34,285 nt of DNA from CAG-390 sp045544735 (GTDB lineage: Bacteria; Bacillota; Clostridia; Oscillospirales; CAG-272): the NCBI GenBank assembly GCA_045544735.1, contig JAZPZM010000022.1:1-34285 (forward strand), read 5' to 3'. The first letter of the stretch is position 1. Each line of letters starts with the position of its first letter. The position numbers and the translations under genes are program-made. This document shows, piece after piece, positions 15,890 through 26,800 of the stretch. The notes below the pieces were generated by a model that was given only the letters and a program-made list of their open reading frames with translations, did not search any database and was not told where the DNA came from.

Positions 15890-16453
15890 TCCAAAGCCTA
15901 ATTGTAAACCAAAAACAATAATGGATAAAAATTACAATAAATCTATAAAAAGCAAATAAAATGCTTTTTTCGACAGTTTTGCGACGCTTGAAAAAACGAA
16001 AAATAAAAATTTGTGCAAATTGACCATATGATCAGCGCAAAGAGATGGCTTGAGGCGATGAGGAGAGGTAGCGAGGCTTCAAAAAGGTTGCGAGTGCAAC
16101 CTATCCGTCGGCGGGGTGGTAAAAATGATTAACCTTTGTCCCCGATGTGATTAAAACGTGTGCAAAAAACACCCCTGCAAGCCTAAAAACAACTAAAAAG
16201 AGCCGAAGAAATGTAATTTTTATTTACTTTGTGAGCGAAGTGTGATTTTTTTGGCAATACCTTCACACGCCAAAGCAATGCGTTCATTTGACCGCATTAC
16301 GCATAAGTATGAAAAAAGCTTCAAAAAAACGCCCCCGCCGAGGCTTTGAAAAATAATTTCGTTGACACTTTTTTCGAAATATGTTAATATATATTTTAGA
16401 AATTTATTTTCGGCGGGCGAAATCCCGCAAAAACAAAGGTAGGAGGAGTTGTA
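15890..16453 (+). other. 564-nt intergenic region with structured RNA-like block
   Basis: No convincing ORF. The left part is AT-rich. Between about 16034 and 16150 there is a G-rich, structured block: a perfect hairpin AGGTTGC-GAGT-GCAACCT at 16085-16102, then CGGGG-TGGTAA...TTAACC-TTTGT-CCCCG at 16112-16144. The second hairpin loosely recalls a T-box antiterminator (GGGTGGTA...GTCCC), but no stem I or terminator is clear and the downstream gene is a transport gene. From 16150 on I see only short weak palindromes until the promoter at 16362. Confidence 0.4.
16362..16390 (+). promoter_or_regulatory. Promoter of the seven-gene transport cluster
   Basis: TTGACA (16362-16367), 17 nt ending in TGT, TAATAT (16385-16390). 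It is the only good promoter in the gap and lies about 60 nt before the first start codon. No inverted-repeat operator is obvious around it. Confidence 0.85.
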
Positions 16454-19400
16454 ATGACAACAAAATTCCAAAGAATTGTGGCTCTTCTCCTTGCCGTCTG
16501 CACGATTATGGGCTGTTTTATGCTTACAGCATATGCCGCTGATCCGACCACGGATTCAAAGGGTAATTCAGTCACAAGTAACGCGATCGCAGACGCAAGG
16601 GAGCTGCTCGATGCTATCACCTATGCAGAGTATCTTGCTTTGTACGGTGACGACGCTATATATCCGTCGGGCACCGAAAGCATCGTGATCAATGGTGTTG
16701 ACTATTATGCCGATAAGACTACGGCAGAGGTCAAGAAGGAAACCTATGACGGTATCGAGGGTCTCGTTACCCCCGAAAGCGGCGAGGTTACCTGGAAGGT
16801 CAACGTTCCCAAGACTGCCAAGTATGCTATCAAGCTTAAATACTGGCCTGTTGAGGGTAAGCCCGCGGCTATTCAGCGTGAGTTTAAGATAAACGGCGCT
16901 GTTCCTTTCGTTGAGGCTTATTACATCACTCTTTCGAGAGTATGGAAAAATGTTTACGACGAGGCAAACAAGCACACTCTTGAAAGCGGTGACGAGCGCT
17001 ACTTCCAGTCGGACTTCCTCGGAAACGAGATAAGACCTACTATGGTGACCGCTCCCGAATGGTGTGAGTATTCCCTTAAGGATATTGACGGCTTCTATCA
17101 GGATAGCTTTGAATTCCTTTTCACCGAGGGTGAGAACACCATTACCCTTGAGGGTATAAGCCAGGCTATGGCTATCGCCTCTATTGAGCTTTATCCCTAC
17201 GAGGAGCCCGTTTCCTATGAAGAGTACATTAAGAAGTACGAGGGTCAGCCCAACGGCGCGGGTAAGATAAAGTTTGAGGCAGAGCTTCCCTATAAGCTTT
17301 CCACCAACACCGTATATCCCATTGAGGACCGCACCTCCGCGCTCACCAGCCCCATAGATGCGTCCTGCACTCTGCTTAACACCCTCGGCGGTGAGAAGTG
17401 GCAGACCTCGGGTCAATGGATAAGCTATCAGTTTACCGTTGAGACCAGCGGAATGTACGAGATTACCGCTCGCTTCAGACAGGATATCAACGACGGTATG
17501 TATTCCTCTCGCGTGCTCTATCTCTACAGCGACGACAGCGTTGCAGAGGGTGCGCTTGGATACTACGACGGTATCCCCTTCAGCGAGGCAAGAGAGTTAA
17601 GATTTAATTACTCTACCGATTGGCAGTCCAGCGCTCTTCAGTACGGTAAATCCGTAGTGAACGAGGACGGCGAGAGCGTAGTTGAGCCTTGCGATACGAA
17701 GTACTACTTTGAAGCAGGTGTCACCTATACTATGAAGCTTGAGGTTTCCCTCGGCTCGATGGGCAAGGTTATAAGCGACATTGAAAAATCTCTGTCGGTT
17801 ATTAACAACGCTTACCTGAACATAATCAGACTTACCGGTTCTAACCCCGACGAGTATCGTGACTATTATTTCAGCGAGATAATGCCCGATACCATCATCA
17901 ATATCATTCTCGAGGGCGAGAAGCTCAAGACTATTGCAAATCAGCTCGCTTCTCTTTCGGGTGAGATGGGATCTAACGTTGCTACGCTTCAGAAGATCGC
18001 GCGTCTGCTTGAGAGAATGGGCTCCGACGAGGACGAGATCGCAAAGAACCTTGAGACTCTTAAGACCTATATCGGTACTCTCGGTACTTGGCTCAGCGAC
18101 GCTAAGAGCCAGCCCCTCCAGCTTGACTACATCGTAATTCAGGCTCCCGATGAAGAGCTTCCCGAGGGCGAGGCAGGCTTCTTTGCGGCACTTTGGCACG
18201 AGCTTAAGAGTTTCTTCTGGAGCTTCTTCCGCGATTACAACAACATGGGTGCATCCGCCGAGACTATTTCCGGCAGCGAGACCATTGAGGTTTGGATCGC
18301 AACCGGACGCGACCAGAGCCAGGTTCTCCGCAACCTTGTAAATAACGACTTCACTCCCTCCACGGGCATTCCCGTAGACCTCAAGCTCGTTGCGGCTAAC
18401 ACGTTGCTTCCTTCGATTCTTGCAGGTAGCGGACCCGATACGTATCTCGGTCTTAGCGATAACGACGTTATCAACTACGCTATTCGTGGCGCACTTGCTC
18501 CCATCGAGAATTACGAGGGCTTTAACGAGGTTGCATCAACGCAGTTCAACGAGGCTGCAATGATGGTTCTTGGTATTGCAGACGCAAATGAGGTTATGCA
18601 CTACTACGGACTTCCCGAGACGCAGACCTTCCCGATGATGTTCATCCGTACCGACATTCTTGCAAATCTCGGTATCGAGAAGCTTGACACTTGGGGCGAT
18701 CTTCTCTCAGCCGCAACCGTTCTCAGCCAGAACAATATGACCATCGGTCTTTCCAACGACTATAAGATCTTCCTTTATCAGATGGGCAGTGAACTCTTCT
18801 CCGATAACGGAATGAGAGTCAACCTTGACTCCAACCTCGCGCTTGATTCCTTTGAGACCATGTGCGATATGTTCACGCAGTACTCCTTCCCCTATAAATT
18901 CGACTTTGCAAACCGCTTCCGTACGGGTGAGATGCCTATCGGTATCTCCGCGTATAACGCAACGTACAACCAGCTCATCGTATTTGCTACCGAGCTTCGC
19001 GGACTTTGGGAATTCGTTCCGCTGCCGGGTTATGAGTACGTTGATGAAAACGGCGAGACTAAGATCAATAACTGCTCCGTTTCTACCGTAACCGCAACCG
19101 TTCTTATCAACAGCGACGGTGCAAACGCAGAGACGCTCCACAAGAACGCTTGGGAGTTTATGAAGTGGTATTCGGGCGCTGAGTGTCAGATCAACTACTC
19201 TAACGAGATGGTTGCTATCCTCGGTGACTCCGCAAAGCATGCTACCGCAAACGTTACCGCTCTTGATTCGATGCCTTGGACCAACAAGGAATACACGAAC
19301 CTCAAGGCTCAGTTTGAGAATCTTGCTTCTATTCCTAACTATCCCGGTACTTACATCATTCAGCGTTACACTCAGTTCTCCTTCCTGTCTGCGTATAACG

Positions 19401-19858
19401 ACAAGCTCGATCCCACCGACGACCTTCTCGGATACATTCCTACTATAAATAAGGAAATATCCAGAAAGAGAGCAGAGTTCGGACTTGAGACTCTCGAGGT
19501 CGGAGAAACGCTGGCAAGCAAGCGTCAATTTATGATTCTTGCCGCGCTCGGCGCACTCGACGGACACGGACTCACGAGTGCAGAGGAGGAAAGATACAAT
19601 TCTCTCGTTACGATTCTCAGCGACGCGGACAAGACGACCTACGCCGCAGAGATAGAGGCACTTAAGAAGGCGCTTTCGGACGTTCCTTCGTACAGAGCTT
19701 ATTGTGAGGACGTTTATATCGACGCACTCAGAGCCGCAGGCAATGCTCTCGAAGCGGCTAACGCCGAGCTGTTCGGAAACATCTGCAAGTATATCAATAC
19801 TTGTGCTGACGCGCTTAAGTCGTATCAGGCATCTTACCCTGCTCCCCAAATGGGATAA
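16454..19858 (+). CDS. Giant solute-binding protein: carbohydrate-binding-like domains fused to a family-1 sugar SBP
   Basis: 1134 residues. An N-terminal signal peptide ends near AYA-AD (residue 28/29). A less likely lipobox, IMGC, would use Cys21. Two beta-rich segments follow (about 48-260 and 265-590), with features of galactose-binding-like carbohydrate modules: VTWKVNVPKTAKYAIKLKYW and GQWISYQFTVETSGMYEIT are the classic sandwich strands. A helical stretch (about 440-550) is inserted in the second. From about 610 (TIEVWIATGRDQSQVLRNLV) a complete family-1 sugar-binding protein begins and runs to about 1000, followed by a helical tail. Ordinary SBPs have 420-500 residues. AGGAGG precedes the ATG. 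It heads the cluster, 39 nt before the first permease, and is inferred to deliver glycan to it. Domain borders are estimates. Confidence 0.85.
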   Translation: MTTKFQRIVALLLAVCTIMGCFMLTAYAADPTTDSKGNSVTSNAIADARELLDAITYAEYLALYGDDAIYPSGTESIVINGVDYYADKTTAEVKKETYDGIEGLVTPESGEVTWKVNVPKTAKYAIKLKYWPVEGKPAAIQREFKINGAVPFVEAYYITLSRVWKNVYDEANKHTLESGDERYFQSDFLGNEIRPTMVTAPEWCEYSLKDIDGFYQDSFEFLFTEGENTITLEGISQAMAIASIELYPYEEPVSYEEYIKKYEGQPNGAGKIKFEAELPYKLSTNTVYPIEDRTSALTSPIDASCTLLNTLGGEKWQTSGQWISYQFTVETSGMYEITARFRQDINDGMYSSRVLYLYSDDSVAEGALGYYDGIPFSEARELRFNYSTDWQSSALQYGKSVVNEDGESVVEPCDTKYYFEAGVTYTMKLEVSLGSMGKVISDIEKSLSVINNAYLNIIRLTGSNPDEYRDYYFSEIMPDTIINIILEGEKLKTIANQLASLSGEMGSNVATLQKIARLLERMGSDEDEIAKNLETLKTYIGTLGTWLSDAKSQPLQLDYIVIQAPDEELPEGEAGFFAALWHELKSFFWSFFRDYNNMGASAETISGSETIEVWIATGRDQSQVLRNLVNNDFTPSTGIPVDLKLVAANTLLPSILAGSGPDTYLGLSDNDVINYAIRGALAPIENYEGFNEVASTQFNEAAMMVLGIADANEVMHYYGLPETQTFPMMFIRTDILANLGIEKLDTWGDLLSAATVLSQNNMTIGLSNDYKIFLYQMGSELFSDNGMRVNLDSNLALDSFETMCDMFTQYSFPYKFDFANRFRTGEMPIGISAYNATYNQLIVFATELRGLWEFVPLPGYEYVDENGETKINNCSVSTVTATVLINSDGANAETLHKNAWEFMKWYSGAECQINYSNEMVAILGDSAKHATANVTALDSMPWTNKEYTNLKAQFENLASIPNYPGTYIIQRYTQFSFLSAYNDKLDPTDDLLGYIPTINKEISRKRAEFGLETLEVGETLASKRQFMILAALGALDGHGLTSAEEERYNSLVTILSDADKTTYAAEIEALKKALSDVPSYRAYCEDVYIDALRAAGNALEAANAELFGNICKYINTCADALKSYQASYPAPQMG

Positions 19859-19897
19859 AGCATTGGATCTAAAATCAACGTAAGGAGAAACAAGTAC

Positions 19898-20845
19898 ATG
19901 TCAAGTAACACAGCAACAAAAAAGGCTGTATCCAGAAAAGATATGTCACGTTGGCAGTGGACATGGAAAGAGATGAAGCGCAACTGGGTGGCGTACGTTA
20001 TGATCGCTCCCTTCTGCATAGTTTTCACTCTCTTTACCGTGGCACCCGTTGTGGTCTCGCTTTTGATAAGCTTTACGGACTTCAACTTGATGCAGGTCCC
20101 CAACATCGTGTGGCTGGATAACTACATTCGCCTTTTCCTTGATGACGATCTTTTCCTGACTGCCATCAAAAACACGTTCATCTTCGCAGTAATCGTTGGC
20201 CCCGCTTCCTATTTGATGTCACTTATGGTTGCGTGGTTCATCAATGAGCTTAGCCCCCGAATTCGTGCTATCGTAACGCTCATATTCTACGCCCCCTCCA
20301 TTTCCGGTCAGGTTTATCTTATTTGGGGTACGCTTTTCTCCAGCGACTCGTACGGCTGGGTAAACGCAACGCTCCTTGACCTCAACCTTATAAGTGAGGA
20401 AATAGCGTGGTTTGAAAACGCATCTTACATTATGCCGCTTTGTATAGTGGTTGCACTCTGGACCTCTCTTGGAACTTCGTTCCTTAGCTTTATTGCAGGT
20501 CTTCAGGGTATCGACCGTTCGATGTATGAGGCGGGCGCGGTTGACGGTATCCGCAACCGCTGGCAGGAGCTTTGGTACATAACCCTGCCTTCAATGAAGC
20601 CGCAGCTGATGTTCGGTGCGGTTATGTCCATCACCAGCTCCTTCGGCTTTGGCGGAGTCGTTACCGCGCTTTGCGGATTCCCCTCCACCGACTATGCCGC
20701 ATGGACTATCACTCACCACCTCGACGACTACGGAGGACAGCGTTTCGAGGTTGGATATTCTTCGGCAATAGCAGTTGTGCTCTTTGCCATTATGATCGGA
20801 GCTAACGGCTTGGTCAAGAAAGTATTGTCAAAGGTAGGACAGTGA
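19898..20845 (+). CDS. Sugar ABC transporter permease (LplB/MsmF/UgpA type), pair 1
   Basis: 315 residues with six membrane helices after a basic cytoplasmic N-terminus (about 1-30). The EAA loop that docks the ATPase is clear: YEAGAVDGIRNRWQELWYI followed by TLPSMKP. This is the MalF-type half of a CUT1 carbohydrate importer. A GGAG ribosome site precedes the ATG. The next permease starts one base after its stop, so the two are co-expressed and probably heterodimerise. No ATPase gene is nearby. Confidence 0.92.
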   Translation: MSSNTATKKAVSRKDMSRWQWTWKEMKRNWVAYVMIAPFCIVFTLFTVAPVVVSLLISFTDFNLMQVPNIVWLDNYIRLFLDDDLFLTAIKNTFIFAVIVGPASYLMSLMVAWFINELSPRIRAIVTLIFYAPSISGQVYLIWGTLFSSDSYGWVNATLLDLNLISEEIAWFENASYIMPLCIVVALWTSLGTSFLSFIAGLQGIDRSMYEAGAVDGIRNRWQELWYITLPSMKPQLMFGAVMSITSSFGFGGVVTALCGFPSTDYAAWTITHHLDDYGGQRFEVGYSSAIAVVLFAIMIGANGLVKKVLSKVGQ

Positions 20846-20846
20846 T

Positions 20847-21722
20847 ATGGCAAAGAAATTAAGAACCAGAAAGCATAAGGTCGTTCTTAACCGTTCGGCC
20901 GGCGGCGACGCGGGTATCACTGTAATCCTTACTCTGCTTGGTGCGTTTATGTTCCTCCCTATGTTCTACGTAATCATGCAGTCTCTGAAGCCCCTTGATG
21001 AGCTTTGGATGTTCCCCCCGCGATTCTACGTTATTAACCCCACGTTCTCCAACTTCGGTGATCTTTTCACCCTTATGAACACCTCTTGGGTACCGTTCTC
21101 CCGTTACATATTCAACACTGTATTCGTGGCTGTAACCGGTACGCTCGGAAACCTGTTCTTCGGCTCTCTTGCCGCTTACGCGCTCGCAAAGATCGCGTTC
21201 CCCGGCGGAAAGACGATATTTAAAACGATCCGTATGTCGCTGATGTTCCATCAGACCGTTACGCAGATCACGAACTTCATCATCATGAGTGCCCTCGGCA
21301 TGCTTGATACCCAGTGGGCTATCATCATTCCCGCATGGGGATCCACTCTCGGTCTTTACCTGATGAAGCAGTTTATGGAGACCAACGTTCCCAACACCGT
21401 TCTTGAGTCCTCAAGACTTGACGGTGCGAGCGAGCTTAAGACCTTCTGGGTTATCGCAATGCCCATGGTTAAGCCCGGTTGGCTCACCCTTATCGTTTAC
21501 TGTTTCCAGAATCTTTGGAACTCCGGCTCCTCGATCTACATTCACTCCGAGCAGCTCAAGTCATTCAACTACGCGATCGGTCAGATCACCGCGGGCGGTA
21601 TCAAGCGTGCGGGCGCATCTGCTGCCGCAACCGTTGTAATGATGATGGTTCCTATCATGGTATTCGTTATTACTCAGTCGAACATCATCGAAACGATGGG
21701 TTCGAGTGGTATGAAGGACTAA
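20847..21722 (+). CDS. Carbohydrate ABC transporter permease (LplC/AraQ type), pair 1
   Basis: 291 residues, six membrane helices, MalG-type half of a CUT1 importer. The EAA loop reads LESSRLDGASELKTFWVI-AMPMVKP. The normal family length contrasts with the enlarged second pair downstream. It is packed between its partner and the NHL-YIP1 gene (12-nt gap). Confidence 0.92.
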   Translation: MAKKLRTRKHKVVLNRSAGGDAGITVILTLLGAFMFLPMFYVIMQSLKPLDELWMFPPRFYVINPTFSNFGDLFTLMNTSWVPFSRYIFNTVFVAVTGTLGNLFFGSLAAYALAKIAFPGGKTIFKTIRMSLMFHQTVTQITNFIIMSALGMLDTQWAIIIPAWGSTLGLYLMKQFMETNVPNTVLESSRLDGASELKTFWVIAMPMVKPGWLTLIVYCFQNLWNSGSSIYIHSEQLKSFNYAIGQITAGGIKRAGASAAATVVMMMVPIMVFVITQSNIIETMGSSGMKD

Positions 21723-21734
21723 GGAGGTTACGCA

Positions 21735-23879
21735 ATGAAGAGATTTATTAGCATTATCGCCTTGGTTTTCGCACTTGTTATGATATTTGCAGTTCCCGCA
21801 AGTGCATTCAGACCCTATCAGACCTATACCTACGCAAACACGGACGAGGGCTTCCCCCTCCATTCTCCCGACGCCTACACTCCCATAATGGCGGTAGACT
21901 CCACGTATATGGGACTTGAAGTACCCTTTGACGAACCCCGTGACATCGTAGTTGACGAAAACGATAACGTTTACCTCGTTGACTCCAAGAACGATAGAAT
22001 CGTAGTTCTCGACAAGTACTTCAAATTCAAGTTTGACGTAGACACCTTCGTAAACGAGCAGGGAGTTAACGACTGCCTGAACAACCCGAACGGTGTATTC
22101 GTAAAGAACGGCGTTATGTACGTTTGCGATACCGACAACGCGCGTATCGTTACCTTTGACGTAAGCGGTAACTTCCTTCGCATCATAGCAGAGCCTGAAA
22201 GCTCTCTCTTTGATGAAGGCTCGGCGTATATGCCCGTTGCCGTTGCCGTTGACGATTACGGCAAGCTCTACGTAGTATCTATGTCCAACTACGAGGGTAT
22301 CATCGTTATGGACTACGACGGCGAGTTCATTCGCTTCGTAGGCGCGCAGAAGGTTTCTCTTACCGCTTGGGAAAAGATCTGGAGAATGTTCCAGACCGAC
22401 GAGCAGAGAGAGCTTGGCGAAGCAAACATTTCTACAACTTATAATAATATAGACATTGACGCTGACGGCTTCATCTATATTACCACCGACGGTATTGATG
22501 AGGAAGACCAGCAGGCTGCGATAAACGGTAAGGATAAATCCGGCGACTTCGCACCTGTAAAGAAGCTCAATCCCGCAGGCGACGAGGTCATGGCAAGAAA
22601 CGGCTTCTGGCCCCCCTCCGGAGAGCTTGATATATCTCTTACCACCGCAGACGGTTCAACGGTAGTAGGCGCTTCTAAGATCGTTGACGTAGCAGTAGGA
22701 CCTGAGAAAACTTGGTCCATCATAGACGAGAAGAGAAGTAAGATATTCACCTACGACGAGCAGGGTAACCTCTTGTTCGCATTCGGTGATTTCGGTAATC
22801 AGCTCGGCAACCTTGAGAATATCGAGGGTCTGTGCTACACGAGCGACGGTAAGCTCCTTGTTCTTGATAAGATACTTGACAATATCACCGTTTATCAGAG
22901 AACTGAATACGGAGATATCATCATCCGCGCACTTGCAAACCAGAACTCCCGTCAGTACGACAGAGCTATTGACGACTGGTTTGAGATCCTTAAGAGAAAC
23001 TCCAACTTCGACGCAGCTTATATAGGAATCGGTGATTCGTACTACCGTAACGGTGAATACGCACTTGCACAGGAATACTACAAGGCAGCGTACGATACGG
23101 AGGGCTGGTCCAAGGCATACGCAGAGATCCGTAAGGAATGGATCGGCAAGTACGTATGGACTATTCCGATTTTCATCGTTGCAGTAGTTCTCATCGTTTC
23201 CAAGCTGTTCAAGAAGGCAGGTAAGATCAACAAGCAGGCTGCTATCGCAGGCGGTAAGCGCACTTTTGTTGAGGAGCTTGTTTACGGCTTCCACGTTATC
23301 TTCCATCCGTTCGACGGCTTCTGGGATCTGAAGCACGAAAAACGCGGTTCACTCCGCGCCGCGCTGGTTTATCTGGTAGTTACGGTATTCGTATTCTTCT
23401 ATCAGGCGATCGGTTCGGGTTACCTTGTAAATCCCCGCGAGAACCAGACCTCGGTATTTATCCACATTATCGGAGTTCTTCTCCCCATAATGCTTTGGGT
23501 AATATCCAACTGGTGTCTTACCACTCTGTTTGAGGGCGAGGGCAGCCTTAAGGACATCTTTATTGCTTGCTGCTACGCTCTTCTCCCCGTAGTTCTTATC
23601 TTCATCCCCACCACGATCGCATCAAACTTCGTGCTTCTCGAGGAGCTTGACCTCGTCAACGTTCTCAACTCCTTCGCATTTATTTGGGCAGGACTTTTGA
23701 TCTTCTCGGGTATGATGATAACTCACGACTATACCGTGAGCAAAAACTTTGTTACCATTCTCGGTACGCTCGTTGCTATGGTATTTGTAATGTTCGTTGC
23801 GATCCTCTTTACAACGCTTGTTGCAAAGATCGTAAGCTTCATTGCAAACATCGTTACCGAGATCGGATATCGCTTATAA
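21735..23879 (+). CDS. Secreted NHL propeller-TPR-transmembrane-YIP1 protein
   Basis: 714 residues in an unusual order. A signal peptide (1-24, cut after ASA) leads to NHL-type propeller blades (about 55-390), with repeats such as PRDIVVDENDNVYLVDSKNDRIVVLD and PNGVFVKNGVMYVCDTDNARIVTFD (each blade shortened here to its diagnostic part). One or two TPR motifs follow (about 398-458), then a membrane helix (473-492), a short basic loop, and a YIP1 domain (about 509-714) with five hydrophobic helices. The propeller and TPR lie outside the cell. NHL propellers bind proteins or glycans; bacterial YIP1 domains have no settled role. It may scaffold or gate the two permease pairs. GGAGG precedes the start. 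Confidence 0.85.
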   Translation: MKRFISIIALVFALVMIFAVPASAFRPYQTYTYANTDEGFPLHSPDAYTPIMAVDSTYMGLEVPFDEPRDIVVDENDNVYLVDSKNDRIVVLDKYFKFKFDVDTFVNEQGVNDCLNNPNGVFVKNGVMYVCDTDNARIVTFDVSGNFLRIIAEPESSLFDEGSAYMPVAVAVDDYGKLYVVSMSNYEGIIVMDYDGEFIRFVGAQKVSLTAWEKIWRMFQTDEQRELGEANISTTYNNIDIDADGFIYITTDGIDEEDQQAAINGKDKSGDFAPVKKLNPAGDEVMARNGFWPPSGELDISLTTADGSTVVGASKIVDVAVGPEKTWSIIDEKRSKIFTYDEQGNLLFAFGDFGNQLGNLENIEGLCYTSDGKLLVLDKILDNITVYQRTEYGDIIIRALANQNSRQYDRAIDDWFEILKRNSNFDAAYIGIGDSYYRNGEYALAQEYYKAAYDTEGWSKAYAEIRKEWIGKYVWTIPIFIVAVVLIVSKLFKKAGKINKQAAIAGGKRTFVEELVYGFHVIFHPFDGFWDLKHEKRGSLRAALVYLVVTVFVFFYQAIGSGYLVNPRENQTSVFIHIIGVLLPIMLWVISNWCLTTLFEGEGSLKDIFIACCYALLPVVLIFIPTTIASNFVLLEELDLVNVLNSFAFIWAGLLIFSGMMITHDYTVSKNFVTILGTLVAMVFVMFVAILFTTLVAKIVSFIANIVTEIGYRL

Positions 23880-23896
23880 CGGCAGGAGGATAAAAA

Positions 23897-26800
23897 ATGA
23901 ATAAGATGAATAGAATTATTGCATTGATTCTGACTGTCGTAATGCTTATCGGAACTCTTATGCTTGAGGTCGGAGCGGCTACCGCTGTCGATATCATCTA
24001 TGAAAAGGATGAAAAGGGCAAGGACACCGATATCATTGATTACGAGAAAACGGTTGCTCAGTATCTTACGCTTAAGTTTGAAACACCGCAGCAGAAGCTT
24101 GCTACTATGTCTATGATGGTAGAGAGAGACGGCTATCAGCTCTGGGTCGACGATTTTACGGGCGAAGTCGCCACGGTAAACGTTGCAACGGGCGAGATCC
24201 TTTTCTCCAACCCCTACGACGTAGCTACTTCGGGTTCTACCGCAACGAGAGCTGAGATCATGTCTCAGATCGTCGTTACCTATATGGATAACGATGCTAA
24301 GAAGGAAATGAACAGCTTCGTTGACGCCGCTCAGCGCGGACAGATCTCCGTAAAGTATATTAAAAACGGTGTCAGAGTCGAGTACAGCATAGGTCGTGAG
24401 GATGCGAGAATGCTCGTTCCCCGACTTATCGAGAAGGAAAGATTCGAGACCAAGATTCTTGATCCCTTTGCAGATGAGATCAATGCCGTTTCCGCTGAGG
24501 AAGGACTTCCCGTTCTCCAGTGGAGAGATTACCACTACGATCTTACCCTTCGCGATAAGATAAGACAGGAATCCAAGAATCAGCTCTGGCATAGCTTCAA
24601 TATGGTCAGAAACTACTACCAATATCTCGAAATGGGTTCTAAGGGCGGTGACCAGCACGTTTCAAAGGTAATAGACTCTATGAGCGTTTACTACTTTGAG
24701 ACCAATACCAACCTTACTCAGCTTACTAAGGTCGAAAGCCTTATTAAGACCTACGTTCCTTCCTATACCTACGAGGATCTTGAGGCGGACCATACTAAAA
24801 CTCAGTATGTAAGCTCAGACCTCATTCCTCCCGTATTCAAGATGGCTCTTGAGTATACGCTTGACAAGTGGGGCGTAAGCGTTTGCATGCCTGCAAACGG
24901 ACTTCGCTTCAACGAGTCCGTCTACCAGCTTGAGAACGTCAGCGTTCTTCCTTACATGGGCGCGGGCGCAAACTACGTAGGCGAGGATAAGAAGGACGTT
25001 ATCACAGGTTACAACTTCTTCCCCGACGGATCGGGAACTCTCTTCCGTCACGAGGACCTTGCGGGTAACGTTGGTACCAGCGTTTCGGGTAAGGTCTACG
25101 GACAGGACTACGCATACAACACCATTCTCGGCTCACATCAGGAAATTATCAGATACCCCGTATTTGGTATAGTTTCCAACGATGCCTACTACAACAGAAC
25201 CTACGAGGAGCAGCTCGTTGAAAAGCCCGTTCTTGATGAAGAGGGCAACGAGAAGAAGGATGAAAACGGCAACGTTATCACCGAGCAGGTTAAGGAAATG
25301 GTAGAAGTTGGCGCTGAAAGAGTCGATCAGGACCGTGGCTTCGTTGCCATCATTGAAGAGGGTGACGCGCTTGCAGAGCTTTCTACGTACCACGCAGGTT
25401 CGCTTTCCAAGTACAACGCCGTCAATATGCTCTTCAGCCCCAGACCTAAGGATACCTACAACCTTAGAAACGCAATTTCCGTTGCAGCTAATGCATCGTG
25501 GACCGTAGTTTCCTCCCGTAAGTACACGGGCAACTACACCATCCGATACATCATGCTTACCGACGATGCTACCGCAAAGTCGAAGGGCATTACCGATTAC
25601 TATGAGACCAGCTGGATGGGTATGGCAGAGGCTTACCGCGATTATCTCTACGAAACGGGTAATCTCGACGCCCTTGATACCAACGAGGTCAAGGAAGACC
25701 TCCCCGTATATATCCAGACGTTCGGCGCTCTCGAAACTATCGAGAAGTTCCTTTCCATTCCCGTTGAGGTAATGACTCCTCTCACCTCTTTCGAGGACAT
25801 CAAGACCATGCATAGCGAGCTTGCCGCTGAGGGCGTATCGAACATTAAGTTCAAGCTTACGGGTTATGCAAACGGCGGTATGAAATCCAATATGCCCGCT
25901 GACCTCGATTGGGAGGACGCAGTAGGCGGTGAGGATGGATACAAGGAGCTCTTGGCTTATGCAAATGCAAACGGCTTTGAGCTGTTCCCCGACTTCGACT
26001 TTGCTTACGTAAGATCGGAGGCTGACTCCCTCTTCGATAGCATGGTATTCCGCAATCACCTCGTTAAGTCTATTAACGACACCTATATGTCCAAGAGATA
26101 TTACAGCGCAACGAGACAGACCTACATCGGACGCTTTGAGCTTGCAGTATCTCCTGCATATTACGCAAACTTCTACGATGAGCTTGCTCAGAATCTTCTT
26201 AAGTCCTATGCCGACGGAATGCCCACCGCGATCTCGGTAGGAACGCTCGGAACCGAGCTTAACTCCGACTTCGACGAGGATGAGCCTTACAACCGTGAGG
26301 ACTCCAAGTCTCAGACCGTCGCTATCTTCGAGAAGATCGACAAGGACTTCAATTCCGTAATGACCGACGGAGCAAACGTTTACACTTGGAAGTACATCGA
26401 CCACATCGTAAACGTATCTCTTGACTCCAGCCGTTACATCAGATCCAGCGCAGCAGTGCCCTTCATCGGTGTTGTTCTTCACGGTAGCAGACAGTTCGCA
26501 GGAACTCCTCTTAACATGGAAGGAAACATCGGCTATAGCTTCTTGAAGGCTATCGAAAACGGCGCAAGCCTTAACTTCACTCTTTGCTATCAGAACTACG
26601 ACGAGTTCAAGGAATATCCTGACCTCAGCGAATACTATTCCGTACGTTATGATATTCTTAAGAGCGAGGTAGTTGAGTACTACACTCTTCTCAATAGTCT
26701 TACCAAGGACCTTCAGCTTTCCAAGATAGTAGCTCACGACTTCATCATCGGTGAACGTGTTCCCGACGCGGATGAAAAGCTTGCTGACGAGGAACAGGCA

